Shown: positions 39,754-48,769, numbered from the stretch's first letter. The stretch: 64,000 nucleotides of DNA from Actinomycetospora cinnamomea (GCF_003096675.1 NZ_QEKW01000007.1:186001-250000), one strand, 5' to 3'. Made by a program: numbers and translations. Notes: a model not told the origin generated them from the sequence alone.

Positions 39754-39975
39754 TGAGCTGCGTCACCTGATCGAAAGCGTGACATCGTTACACGCAGTGA
39801 TCGAAAGCCGCAGGTCACGGCCGGCGCCCGGGTGCCTTGTGACACAGTATTAGCGTATCCAAGTGACACGTTTTCGCAGATCAGACGGCCTTTAGCGCCT
39901 GGAAACATGATTGAAAGCCCCTGATCTGTGGTTGTCGCCCAACACGGGCGGTCGCACCCAGGAAGGGGACACACC
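39754..39975. other. AT-richer control region of element 2 with short repeats
   Basis: A 222-bp gene-free region between the integrase and excisionase-like genes. TGATCGAAAGC occurs at 39768 and 39798 and TGATTGAAAGC at 39908. GTGACAC occurs twice (about 39838 and 39862) around a TATTAGCGTATCC stretch. Likely holds promoters and regulator or recombination-directionality sites. Confidence 0.5.
39768..39918 (+). repeat. Three copies of TGATYGAAAGC
   Basis: Copies at 39768-39778, 39798-39808 and 39908-39918, the first two exactly 30 bp apart (about three helical turns), all in the same orientation. Candidate binding sites for the element's excisionase or repressor. Confidence 0.6.
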
Positions 39976-40188
39976 GTGACGATCCCGGTCACCGACGACG
40001 CGGCTCCCGCCGACGCCCTCGTCCTCGCCTACACCCCCGACGAGGTGGCTCACGGCATCCGCGTTCCGGTCCGTCAGGTCGACGACGCGATCCGGCGCGG
40101 TGAGCTGAAGGCCATCCGGGTCGGGCGCCACCGCCGCATCACCCCCGCCGCCGTCGACGAGTACCTCGCTCGGCTCACGGGTCGCTGA
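39976..40188 (+). CDS. Excisionase-like helix-turn-helix protein
   Basis: A 70-residue MerR/excisionase-type winged helix: YTPDEVAHGIRVPVRQVDDAI, then LKAIRVGRHRRITPAAVDEYLARL. The GTG at 39976 has AGGAAGGGG upstream. In phiRv1-like elements a protein of this kind is the recombination directionality factor. It probably binds the repeats upstream. Function as excisionase is inferred from family and position. Confidence 0.78.
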   Translation: MTIPVTDDAAPADALVLAYTPDEVAHGIRVPVRQVDDAIRRGELKAIRVGRHRRITPAAVDEYLARLTGR

Positions 40189-40189
40189 C

Positions 40190-40342
40190 GTGGCCCTCAC
40201 CAAGGTCGCGAGGCGCGCGGCCCGCGAGAGCGCGGAGTCGGCGCCGCCGCTGAGCGAGGAGCAGCGCGAGCGCCTGCGTGGGCTGCTGCTGCGTCGCGAC
40301 CGCGCGGCCGACGTGCCGGCGCCACGAGCGAGGAGCGCCTGA
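40190..40342 (+). CDS. Small basic protein, hypothetical
   Basis: A 50-residue open frame beginning at GTG 40190, one base after the excisionase-like stop. It is rich in Arg and Ala (ARRAARESAESAPPLSEEQRERL). Small proteins starting like this, immediately after the excisionase, are common in actinobacterial phage elements, which is the main support. No known domain. Confidence 0.45.
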   Translation: MALTKVARRAARESAESAPPLSEEQRERLRGLLLRRDRAADVPAPRARSA

Positions 40343-40491
40343 CCCCGGACATGAGTGCGGCCCGAGGCCGATCAACCCCGGGCCGCCGAACCTCACGACC
40401 ACGCTCCTGATGCGCGAGGCCCGTCGTAGTCGGTGTGCGGACCGGCTACACCCCGCGCGAGGTGCGTGATCTCTTCATCGAAGGAGACACG

Positions 40492-41160
40492 ATGACCCCG
40501 ACATCGTATGGCGGACCCGGCCGCGAGGCGGCCCCCGTGAGCGGCTTCTCCGACGCGGCACGTCAGTACCTCGCGGACCGCGCGGTCGACGAGGAATCGG
40601 CCCCGTCGCTGGGCATCGAGCCCGTCGCCGACGTCACCGATCTCCCCGAGGGACTCGGGAACTACCCGACGCCCGGCTTCACCGCCCGCTGGGACGACCC
40701 GCACGGCGAGGAGCCGCCGGTGATCCAGTACCACGCCGACGAGCCGGGCGACTTCCCGAAGTACGGGTTCGTCCGGGGTGAGGGCCCCGGGCTCGGGCTG
40801 GTCCGCGAGGCCACCGGCCGGCCCCGCCTGATCGCCATCGTCGAAGGCACGAGCCAGGCCCGAGCGCTGGCCCGCTACGCGCCCGACGACGTCACGGTGC
40901 TCGCCATCCCCGGCTGCTGGGGCTGGTCGCACGAGGGCACGCCGACGCCACGGCTGCGGTACGTGAAGGGCCACGACGTGCTCGTGATCCTCGACGGCGA
41001 CGCCGCGAGCAACCTCGACGTCTACGAGGCGGGGATGGCGCTCGCCGCGGCGCTGCGCAGCTACGGCGCCGCGTCGGTGTACTTCCCCCGGTTGCCCGTG
41101 AGCGGGAAGTGCGGGGTCGACGACTACCTCGCCTCGATTCCGGAGGGCGACCGTGGGTGA
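40492..41160 (+). CDS. TOPRIM/DUF3854-like protein, primase partner
   Basis: A 222-residue protein. The segment RLIAIVEGTSQARALARYAPDDVTVLAIPGCWGW, then DVLVILDGDAASNLDVYEAG, follows a TOPRIM-type pattern (Glu in VEG, Asp-x-Asp in LDGD). The end KCGVDDYLASI is typical of DUF3854-like primase accessory proteins. AAGGAGA precedes the ATG at 40492. It overlaps the primase/helicase gene by eight bases and probably works with it in element replication. Confidence 0.75.
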   Translation: MTPTSYGGPGREAAPVSGFSDAARQYLADRAVDEESAPSLGIEPVADVTDLPEGLGNYPTPGFTARWDDPHGEEPPVIQYHADEPGDFPKYGFVRGEGPGLGLVREATGRPRLIAIVEGTSQARALARYAPDDVTVLAIPGCWGWSHEGTPTPRLRYVKGHDVLVILDGDAASNLDVYEAGMALAAALRSYGAASVYFPRLPVSGKCGVDDYLASIPEGDRG

Positions 41161-42844
41161 GCGCGCCGAGCACGTCGCACGCCTGCTCACCCTGCCGGAC
41201 ACCGCCCGTGAGCTGACGCGACTGGAGAAGCCGGCCGACCGGCGGCCGAAGCCGAAGCGGAAGACGGTCACGCCCGTCGGCGACGACGGCCTGCCGTTCC
41301 ACGACGACGACCGTCTCGCCGAGGCGTGGGCCAAGGGCCACGCCGACCGCTTCCGGTGGCTCGACGGGGAGGATGTGTGGCTGCGCTACCGGCTCGGCCG
41401 GTGGGAGCGCTGTGGCCCCTCCGCGGTCAACCTCAGCGTCCGCGAGCACATGCGGGCCGTCGCCGAGGCGTACGAGGCGCGCGCCGAGATCGCCGGGGAC
41501 GACGAGGACGCCGAGAAGCTGCGCGCCGTGGCGACCGGGCTGCGCTCACACCGCCGCGTCGGCAACGTCCGGGCGATGGCCGAGGGCGCCGCGCCGCTGC
41601 TCGTGCGTCCCGAGCAGCTCGATGCACACCCGCGGCTGTGGGCGGCCGGCAACGGCGTGGTCGACCTGCTCGACTTCGAGTTCCGCGAGCCCGACCCCGA
41701 CCTTCTGCTCACCAGCGGCTCCGACGTGATCTACGACCCGACCGCGACGTGCCCGCGCTTCGACGCCTTCCTCGACGAGGTGCTCCCGGACCCCGGAGTG
41801 CGCGAGTACGTGATGCGCCTGTTCGGCGTGGCGCTGTTCGGCGAGGTGCGCGCCGACGCGCACGTCTTCCCCGTGTTCATCGGCGAGGGCCGCAACGGCA
41901 AGGGCGCCCTCATCCGGATCATGGAGCACCTCTTCGGCGCTGCCGCGGTGAAGGTCGAGGCCGCCGCCCTGCTGGAGCGCAAGTTCGACAAGCACTCGCA
42001 GGAGGTCGCGAAGCTGCGCGGCAAGCGACTCGCGACCGCCGAGGAGACCGACAAGCGCGTCCGGCTCAACGTGGCTCGGGTGAAGTCCTGGACCGGCGGC
42101 GACCGGCTCGTCGGCCACTTCATGCGGGAGAACGACATCGAGTTCGTCCCGAGCCACGTCCTGATCATGGCGACGAACAACCGGCCCGAGGTCGACCCCG
42201 ACGAGCGCGCCTTCTGGTCTCGCTACCGCGAGGTGCCCTTCGAGGTGTCCATTGAGGGCCACGAGGACCCGACGCTGGAGCCCCACATTTCCGACCACGA
42301 GCTGCCCGGCGTGCTGAACCGGGTCCTCGCCGGGGCTCGCGACTACCTGGCCCGCGGCCTCGCCGCGCCCGCGGCGGTCAAGGTGGCGACGGCCGAGGCG
42401 CGCTCGGAGTCGGACTACCTCGCCCGCTTCGTCGAAGAGTGCCTGACCTACACCGGCGACGACGACGACCGGCCGACGAACGCCGAGGTGCGCCGCGAGC
42501 TGGTCCGCTGGATGGCCGTCTACGAGCGCGGGGTCGAACCCCCGAAGGATCACCAGCTCACCTCGACACTGCGCGCGCTGCTCGGTGTCAACACCGACGA
42601 CCTCCCGAAGCGGGGGCGTGCCCTCGGCGCCGGTCGGACGGGGCGCATCGAGCGCCGATGGTTCGGCGTCCGGCTGGTCGGTGTTGCCGGCAAGGCCACC
42701 GGTGTTGACGGCGTGTTGCCGGGCCTGCCGGGCGACCACGCCGACGAAACCGCAGTTCAGGGCGACGGTGTTGCCGGGCCGCGACGTAATCGCGGTGGCG
42801 AGCGTGAGCGTGATGGCTCTGCGTCGGATGTGACTCGACCATTC
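41153..42844 (+). CDS. P4-type DNA primase/helicase (D5 N-like); 3' end unresolved
   Basis: From GTG 41153 the protein shows the D5/P4 primase-helicase layout: DUF5906-like region, Walker A IGEGRNGKGALI (about 243-254), Walker B-like LATAEETDK and the SF3 helicase segment FVPSHVLIMATNNRPEVDP. Recognisable homology ends near residue 510 (WFGVRLVGVAG). The frame then has no stop until 44101, reading straight through the capsid gene out of its frame. The natural stop seems lost or displaced by a frameshift near 42680-42840, so the end given here is only the capsid boundary. Confidence 0.75.
42681..42773 (+). repeat. GTGTTG direct repeats at the primase 3' end
   Basis: Four copies of GTGTTGCC or GTGTTGAC at 42681, 42702, 42713 and 42768 encode a Gly-Val-rich tail. 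Short repeats at the C-terminus of such primases are common. They are a plausible site of the slippage that removed the stop codon. Confidence 0.5.
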
Positions 42845-42863
42845 GATGACAGAGGTGTGCCCC

Positions 42864-43709
42864 ATGCCCCCCATGCTCACGACCACCAACGGCACGGGCG
42901 CGATCCTGCCGGCCGACGTCCGCGAACTGATCATTCTCCCGCTGCGGGAGCAGTCGGTCGCGATGCAGTGCGCGACCGTGATCACGACCGGCGCCCACGA
43001 GGTCCACTTCCCCCGCCAGACGAGCGAGATCGAGGCTCAGTGGGCCGAGGAGGGGGCCGAGCTGGCCGTCGACGACATCTCGTTCGACGAGGTGACGGTG
43101 CGCCCGAGCAAGGTCGGCGCGATCACCAGCGCCTCGAACGAGCTCATCGCCGACTCCTCGCCCGAGGCCGCGGCGCTCGTCGGCGACTCGATCGCGGCGG
43201 CGCTCGTGAACGCGGTGGACAAGGCGTTCTTCGGCGCCCTCCCGGCCCCGGCGCCGTCCGGGCTCGGCGCGCTCGCCGACGACGACGTGATCCTCATCGG
43301 CACCGACCACTCGGGCCTCGACCCGTTCGCGAAGGCCGTCAGCGACGCCGCGCAGGTCGGCGCCACGCTCACGAGCTGGGTGATGAACCCGGCGACGGCG
43401 CTGACCTACGCGCTGCTGCGCGAGGGCGAGGGCTCGGAGCGCACGCTGCTCGGTGTCGACCCCGCGATGCCCACGCGCCGGCTCATCGAGGGCCGGCCGA
43501 TCCTCGAGACCCGCCACGTCCCCGAGGGGCTCGTGTGGGGCGTCCCGGAGGCTCGGGCGTACGTGGTGCTGCGCGAGGACGTCCAGGTGGACACGAGCCG
43601 GGACGCCGCGTTCTCGCGCGACGTGACACTCCTGCGCGGGACGCTTCGGATCGGCTTCGCCCTCGACACCGCGCCCGGCCTGGTCAAGATCGCCGACATC
43701 TCGGGCTGA
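42864..43709 (+). CDS. HK97-family major capsid protein
   Basis: A 281-residue capsid protein. The chain begins directly with the E-loop/P-domain region (GAILPADVRELIILPLREQSVAMQ) without a long scaffolding delta domain, and continues with VHFPRQTSEIEAQWAEEGAELA and the A-domain TSWVMNPATALTYALLR. ATG 42864 has AGAGG upstream; ATG 42846 is an alternative. No prohead protease gene is present. It resembles the short capsids of phiRv1-like elements and could redirect a helper phage to build small heads. Confidence 0.88.
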   Translation: MPPMLTTTNGTGAILPADVRELIILPLREQSVAMQCATVITTGAHEVHFPRQTSEIEAQWAEEGAELAVDDISFDEVTVRPSKVGAITSASNELIADSSPEAAALVGDSIAAALVNAVDKAFFGALPAPAPSGLGALADDDVILIGTDHSGLDPFAKAVSDAAQVGATLTSWVMNPATALTYALLREGEGSERTLLGVDPAMPTRRLIEGRPILETRHVPEGLVWGVPEARAYVVLREDVQVDTSRDAAFSRDVTLLRGTLRIGFALDTAPGLVKIADISG

Positions 43710-43714
43710 TCGAA

Positions 43715-44101
43715 GTGCTACTCGGCGTCGCCGACCTGGAGGCGTACCTCGGCCAGGAGGAGATCGATCAGTCACGGGCCGCGCTGCTGCTGACGATGGC
43801 CGAGCAGGCGGCCGAGACGATCGTGCGCCCGCTCCCCGAGGGCGCGGCGTGGGTCGTGCTCGACGTGGCGGCCACGGCCTACTCGGCCCCGACTGGACCC
43901 GGTGGCGCTGCTGCTGTCGGTCCCTTCTCGGGTCAGGTGGCGCCGGGCGGTGTGTTCCTCTCGAAGCGACAGGCCGAGGCGCTGCGTCGTCTCGCGAACC
44001 GTGAGTCGGCTCGCGCCTTCACGATCGACACGACGCCGGTCGTGAGTCGCTGGCCCCGAGCACGACAGCAGTGGGGCGAGCGAGCCATGCGCTCGCGATG
44101 A
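43715..44101 (+). CDS. Phage head-tail connector protein
   Basis: A 128-residue protein (VLLGVADLEAYLGQEEIDQSRAALLLTMAEQAAE...) with the helical start of gp6-like connector proteins that sit below the portal. GTG 43715 follows the capsid stop by five bases. The stop at 44101 is shared with the overlong primase frame, since both lie in the same reading frame. Normally such a protein needs a portal, which must come from a helper. Confidence 0.7.
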   Translation: MLLGVADLEAYLGQEEIDQSRAALLLTMAEQAAETIVRPLPEGAAWVVLDVAATAYSAPTGPGGAAAVGPFSGQVAPGGVFLSKRQAEALRRLANRESARAFTIDTTPVVSRWPRARQQWGERAMRSR

Positions 44102-44168
44102 GGGCCGCTCGTCGTGGTCCTTGCGCGGGGATGCCACGACGAGCCACGTCGGGCCGCACACCCGACGA

Positions 44169-44208
44169 CCCGGTGGCCGCGGTGAGGCGAAGCGCCGCGG
44201 CCACCGGG
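44169..44208. terminator. Strong 14-bp hairpin between structural genes
   Basis: CCCGGTGGCCGCGG (44169-44182) and CCGCGGCCACCGGG (44195-44208) are perfect reverse complements with a 12-nt loop. It lies in the 212-bp gap between the connector and the small terminase genes. Likely a terminator, processing site or packaging-related structure. Confidence 0.6.
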
Positions 44209-44313
44209 ACCCCTGGGGAGGGACCCCCTGGCCCGGGGGACCGAGATCGCCGGGAGGCATAGCCCGGCCCCTTGTGCGTGCAGCACGCCTTGAGAATCGA
44301 CAGGAGATCGACG

Positions 44314-44700
44314 ATGCCGGATCAGACGGCGCCGAAGGCGCCCAAGGCGCTCGCCAGCGCCGGCCGGGCACTCTGGCGCGCGGTGACGGGCACCTACGAG
44401 CTGCGTCCCGACGAGCTGCGCACCCTGGAGGACGCCGCCCGCGAGTGCGACCTGATCGAGCGCCTGGAGGAGGCGCAGCGCGACGCGCCGCTCACGGTGA
44501 AGGGCTCGCAGGGTCAGCAGGTCGCGAGCCCGTTCGTCTCCGAGCTTCGTCAGCACCGCGGCGTCCTCGCCGGGCTGCTGCGCGGGCTGCACCTCCCCGA
44601 CAGCGATTCGAGCGGCGGGCTCTCGACGGAGTCGGTGTCGGCGGCGGCGCGCCGGTCGGCGCGTGCCCGATGGGACGGGAAGCGTCGTGGCACGGCTTAG
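44314..44700 (+). CDS. P27-family phage terminase small subunit
   Basis: A 128-residue protein with the P27 pattern: LASAGRALWRAVTGTYELRPDELRTLEDAARECDLIERLEE, then FVSELRQHRGVLAGLLRGLHLPD. The ATG has AGGAGA upstream. Small terminases recognise the pac or cos site of the DNA to be packaged. With no large subunit encoded, the element may redirect a helper phage's packaging motor to its own DNA, as satellites do. Confidence 0.85.
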   Translation: MPDQTAPKAPKALASAGRALWRAVTGTYELRPDELRTLEDAARECDLIERLEEAQRDAPLTVKGSQGQQVASPFVSELRQHRGVLAGLLRGLHLPDSDSSGGLSTESVSAAARRSARARWDGKRRGTA

Positions 44701-44890
44701 GGGCGACGACGGCGGCGGGCCGGTGCTCCCGCGGCACCTCGCCGAGTACCGCGAGGTCGACTGGCTCGACGTCCCCACGCCGGGCAACTTCGGGACCGAT
44801 CAGCACCGCTACGTCGACCAGAAGCGCCGCTCGGCGTGGACGGCGGCGCGGCACCGGTGGCTCATCGATCACGGGCTGGTCGACGCATGA
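44687..44890 (+). CDS. Small phage protein, hypothetical
   Basis: A 67-residue protein starting at GTG 44687, overlapping the small terminase by 14 bases. It contains YREVDWLDVPTPGNFGTDQHRYVDQKRRSAW, conserved-looking but unassigned. It may be an HNH-less remnant or a small packaging accessory. Overlaps on both sides suggest it is translated. Confidence 0.55.
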   Translation: MARLRGDDGGGPVLPRHLAEYREVDWLDVPTPGNFGTDQHRYVDQKRRSAWTAARHRWLIDHGLVDA

Positions 44891-45228
44891 GCACGCCGAT
44901 CGATCCGTCGACCACGTCGACCAGCGCGCCGACCGGCCTCGACCGGGCGCTGCTGGAGTGGCTCGGCTTCGACCTCGACGACGTCGCCGAGTGGTGGGCC
45001 GGCCGGGAGTCGTGGCCGTCGCCGATGCGCGTGCTGGTCGACGATCTCGCGTTGCGCGGCGTCGACACGGTCGACGAGATGTCCGAGCAGGACCGGCACC
45101 GGCTGCGCGTCGCGGACCGCGTGAGCGAGGTGCAGGAGGGCTACCGACGGCGCTTCGTCACCGGGATGCGTCGGCCTGGCCCGGGTGGGCGGTCGGTCGC
45201 TCGCCACCACGACGAACGACGGTTGTGA
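44887..45228 (+). CDS. Phage-element hypothetical protein
   Basis: A 113-residue protein with the segment ALLEWLGFDLDDVAEWWAGRESWPSPMRVLVDDLALRGVDTVDEMSE, mostly helical and acidic. ATG 44887 overlaps the preceding stop (ATGA) and its own stop overlaps the next GTG. Part of the morphogenesis-end operon; no known domain. Confidence 0.6.
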   Translation: MSTPIDPSTTSTSAPTGLDRALLEWLGFDLDDVAEWWAGRESWPSPMRVLVDDLALRGVDTVDEMSEQDRHRLRVADRVSEVQEGYRRRFVTGMRRPGPGGRSVARHHDERRL

Positions 45229-45377
45229 CCAGCGAGATGAAGACCGAGATGTTCCGCGGCACCTCGGCGCTGTCGGGGGTGCGTGCGAAGCTCACATCCC
45301 TGACGATGCGCCATGTCGAGGCGCGCGTGGTGACCGATGGAGAGCGCTGTGGCACGGGACCCGTTCTGGATCACTGA
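45225..45377 (+). CDS. Small protein, hypothetical
   Basis: A 50-residue frame (VTSEMKTEMFRGTSALSGVRAKLTSLTMRHVEARVV...). Its GTG overlaps the previous stop (GTGA), but its 3' end overlaps the nuclease-like gene by about 40 bases in another frame. Supported only by the coupling signal. Confidence 0.35.
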   Translation: MTSEMKTEMFRGTSALSGVRAKLTSLTMRHVEARVVTDGERCGTGPVLDH

Positions 45378-46578
45378 CCTCCATCGAGATCGCGACATCG
45401 AGATCACTGTGCCGCTGTCCGAGGAGGCCGTCGACTTCTTGCGTGAGGTGCACACCCGCGGGACAACGTCCAAGACGGCTGAGGGGCGGCGGGTGGAGTG
45501 CCGAGCCCACGACAACGACGGGCGGCTCGCCGAGTTCCGAGACGCTGATGGCCGCGTGCACGACATCTGGATGTACGTGAAGGAGCGGAACGGTCGACTG
45601 CTGCTCTGCCACTACCCCTTCGATCGCAAGGACGTGCGCCTCGCGGACCACGACTTGACGGACGTGGAGGGTCCGGCCCACCGGCTCCTGAAGGACATCT
45701 GGCAGCAGGCCTACGAGGACGGCGGATGCACGGTCCAGCAGGAGCGCCGCCTTGGGAATCGCCAGTTCGACGTCTGCGCAGAGCGGAACGGAAATCTCTA
45801 CGTCGTCGAGAGCGACCACACCACCCGCAGCCTCGCGACCGCGCGACGCAAGTGGGATTCGGACCGCGCCCTGGGCGTGGCCGCCACCCTCTTCTGCGCC
45901 GACCGCCCGAACCCCCCGTATGCCAACCGAGTCCCGCACACCGAGGTCAACGAGCTGCCGATCAGGCGGCCGCACCCTCGCCACCTGCCGATCGCCCGAG
46001 GCCCTCGGGTGATCGAGTTTCTTCGCTGCCGGGCCGGCGGTCCGTGGCAGCGCTGCCCGGAGCTACCCAAGGGCAGCAGGGCTACGTACTGCGGCAAGGA
46101 GCACCCTTGGTTCACCCCCTGGGTGGAGCGCGGCTCCTTGACCGTCGGGGATGTCGGGGAGCGACTTCCGATCGGTGACCTGGTCATCGTTCGCCCGGGA
46201 AGGCAGCGGATTGAGGCGTGCGTAGTCAGCGCCGAGGACGGGCGCGCGCTCGACGAGTACCTCGATGGCGCCATCGCTCCTCTGCACGATGATCCCGCGA
46301 CCCGCACCAACCCGCACACGCGCGTCGTCACCGCTGAGGAGATGGCAGCGCGTGTGGCGGTGCCAGCACCGCGACAGCCGAGTTGGGGCGAAGACCGGCC
46401 GCCGGCCACCGTCGGCGCCCACCCGAACCCTCCGCTCGCCGGGCCCCCGTCTCGCGCCACAGGCCAATGTGAGAGGTGCGGACGGCCAGGGGTGCCAGAC
46501 GCGCCTCGCGGGGCAGACCGACTCATTCACGGTCGGTGCGTGAGGTGCGCGTACCCCGGCGGCGACGCGCCAGACTGA
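45337..46578 (+). CDS. CoiA-like nuclease candidate with C-terminal zinc finger (cargo)
   Basis: A 413-residue protein in the cargo position of the satellite. A central core reads RLGNRQFDVCAERNGNLYVVESDHTT, which fits the D...E-x-D/Q pattern of PD-(D/E)XK nucleases such as CoiA (Asp145, Glu158, Asp160). It is followed by a CRAGGPWQRCPEL...YCGK Cys cluster and a C-terminal CERCGRPGV...RCVRCAYPG zinc knuckle. ATG 45337 or GTG 45349 may be the start. Lower GC than its neighbours suggests separate acquisition. It could act in phage interference or in DNA processing; neither is shown. Confidence 0.6.
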   Translation: MESAVARDPFWITDLHRDRDIEITVPLSEEAVDFLREVHTRGTTSKTAEGRRVECRAHDNDGRLAEFRDADGRVHDIWMYVKERNGRLLLCHYPFDRKDVRLADHDLTDVEGPAHRLLKDIWQQAYEDGGCTVQQERRLGNRQFDVCAERNGNLYVVESDHTTRSLATARRKWDSDRALGVAATLFCADRPNPPYANRVPHTEVNELPIRRPHPRHLPIARGPRVIEFLRCRAGGPWQRCPELPKGSRATYCGKEHPWFTPWVERGSLTVGDVGERLPIGDLVIVRPGRQRIEACVVSAEDGRALDEYLDGAIAPLHDDPATRTNPHTRVVTAEEMAARVAVPAPRQPSWGEDRPPATVGAHPNPPLAGPPSRATGQCERCGRPGVPDAPRGADRLIHGRCVRCAYPGGDAPD

Positions 46579-46699
46579 CCACAAGTGCGCGCCCGGAGGA
46601 TCAACACGAGGCGAGGTCAGCGGCCTGCCCAGGTGTTCTCGATCAGCCTGGCCGTCTTCCTCTTTGGGGTTGCAGCGCCCCGCCCGTCGGAGCCCAGGG

Positions 46700-47302
46700 T
46701 CAGCACCACCGACGCCTTGAGCAGAACCGCGACTCGCCGTCGTCATCGTCTTCCTCCACCTCCACGTAGGTGTCGCCGTTTGGCTCGGACGACGCCGACG
46801 TGGGGGGTGTGCTCGAGACCGTCGGCAGAGGACACGCGGCGAGACGGTTGTCAGCTCGTTGGTTGACGAACACGTCGGCGTAGTTCTCGCCCCGCGGGGT
46901 GTAGACGTCAGCCTCTACGAAACCGGGGGGTGCGGTGCCGGGCGCATCGCGAGTGAGCGCGCGAGTGGCCGTGATCGTCTTCCCGAGCACCAGCCGGGTG
47001 GCCAGCGCCAGGTCGGCGTCGTGTTCACACTGGTCAGTAGCCGGAGAGCCGTTCATGCGGGTGACGTGAGCCCGCCGGCCGTCCGCGAACACGAGGTTGG
47101 CAGGCGATAGGACCTGGGTCACAACAGCAGTCGGTGATGGTGGCGCCGCGGTTGCGCTGTTCTCCACGATGGGGCGTCCCGTGGCGCAGCTCTTGACCCA
47201 TAGGGCGATCAAGAGGATGACGATAATGATGGCGGCCCACTTCAGCCCGCGACCGGTGCTCACTTGACTTGGCCGTGGAGGCGGATGGACGCCGTTGACC
47301 AT
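46700..47302 (-). CDS. Membrane-anchored SNase-like protein (cargo)
   Basis: A 200-residue protein with one N-terminal membrane helix (about residues 22-38, GLKWAAIIIVILLIALWV) and an outside domain. The pattern VFADGRRAHVTRMNGSPATDQCEHDADLALATRLVLGKTITATRA resembles the beta-barrel of staphylococcal-nuclease-like proteins, but the catalytic Arg and Glu set is not evident. The tail is an acidic run followed by Cys and Arg residues. GGGGGGAG precedes the ATG at 47302. It lies between the nuclease candidate and attR, transcribed inward. Confidence 0.55.
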   Translation of the reverse strand: MVNGVHPPPRPSQVSTGRGLKWAAIIIVILLIALWVKSCATGRPIVENSATAAPPSPTAVVTQVLSPANLVFADGRRAHVTRMNGSPATDQCEHDADLALATRLVLGKTITATRALTRDAPGTAPPGFVEADVYTPRGENYADVFVNQRADNRLAACPLPTVSSTPPTSASSEPNGDTYVEVEEDDDDGESRFCSRRRWC

Positions 47303-47468
47303 GTGTCACTGCTCCCCCCGAGCTTGGCGGCTGCGACCGCAGCTGCATTGACTGAGGCATCGGTCGTTGGGACGCGCGCATTACGGCCCGTTGTTGTGGG
47401 CCGGGTCGGCAACCGAGTGAAGATTGCCCACCCGGAGGGCCGGTGCCGGGCACGGCAGGATCGTCGTC

Positions 47469-47935
47469 GTGGACGAGGACAAAAGGTGCCAGTCGGTCGT
47501 GTTCGTGTGTTCGGGCAACATCTGCCGCTCCCCGGTCGCCGAGAAGATCTTCCGCGCCCGGCTCGCCGAGGCGGGGCTGGAGGACGCGGTGACCGTGTCG
47601 AGCGCGGGCATCGGCGACTGGCACGTCGGCGAGCCCATGGACCGACGCGCGGCCTCGACGCTGGAGCGCGCCGGCTACGAGACCACCCACACCGCGCGGC
47701 GGATCGACGCCGGGCAGCTCCGCGCCGACCTGCTCGTGGCCGCCACCGAGGACCACGTGCGCGACCTCGTCGCGAACGGCGCCGACCCCGAGCGCGTCGT
47801 CCTGCTGCGGGCGTTCGACCCCGAGGCGCCCGAGGGCGCCGAGGTGCCCGACCCGTACTACGGCGGACCGGGCGGGTTCGACGAGGTGATCGCGATGGTC
47901 GAGGCCGCGATGCCCGGGCTGGTGGAGCGGGTGCG

Positions 47936-47939
<4 letters not shown>
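47469..47939 (+). CDS. Low-molecular-weight protein tyrosine phosphatase, N-terminus rebuilt by element 2
   Basis: A 156-residue phosphatase with the P-loop VFVCSGNICRSP (catalytic Cys14, Arg20) and the general-acid motif VPDPYYGG. The first ten residues (VDEDKRCQSV) come from element 2; the original N-terminus VHVVFVC is stranded at 38323. The GTG start has only a weak ribosome-binding site. Insertion thus swaps the promoter and N-terminus but keeps the catalytic loop. It overlaps the fructosamine kinase start (GTGA). Confidence 0.9.
47499..47513 (+). repeat. Right junction (attR) of element 2
   Basis: GTG TTC GTG TGT TCG resumes the phosphatase frame interrupted at 38343. The core TTCGT (47502-47506) and TGT (47508-47510) is shared with the left junction. 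Upstream bases to 47469 are element DNA that supplies a replacement start codon. Confidence 0.7.
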
Positions 47940-48739
<800 letters not shown>

Positions 48740-48769
48740 CCGCGACATCCGCTCACGTAACCTGAGCCC

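Larger units (their letters stand above)
38340..47507. mobile_element. Element 2: phiRv1-like phage satellite inserted in a tyrosine phosphatase gene
   Basis: About 9.2 kb between the two halves of the phosphatase gene. Gene order is large serine recombinase, excisionase-like protein, small proteins, TOPRIM-like protein, P4-type primase, HK97 capsid, connector, P27 small terminase, small proteins and two cargo genes. Size and content resemble the mycobacterial phiRv1/phiRv2 elements. No portal, large terminase, protease, tail or lysis gene is visible, so it cannot form a full phage alone. Confidence 0.8.

Noticed and set aside
41153-44101. A genuine 982-residue primase fusion protein
   Set aside because: Homology stops near residue 510, and the rest is the capsid gene read in the wrong frame followed by the connector; a lost stop codon is more economical.
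44098-44262. 54-codon frame overlapping the connector stop (ATGA)
   Set aside because: Despite the coupling-like overlap it runs through a perfect 14-bp hairpin and has a low-complexity Arg/Gly/Pro composition; the hairpin explains the region better.
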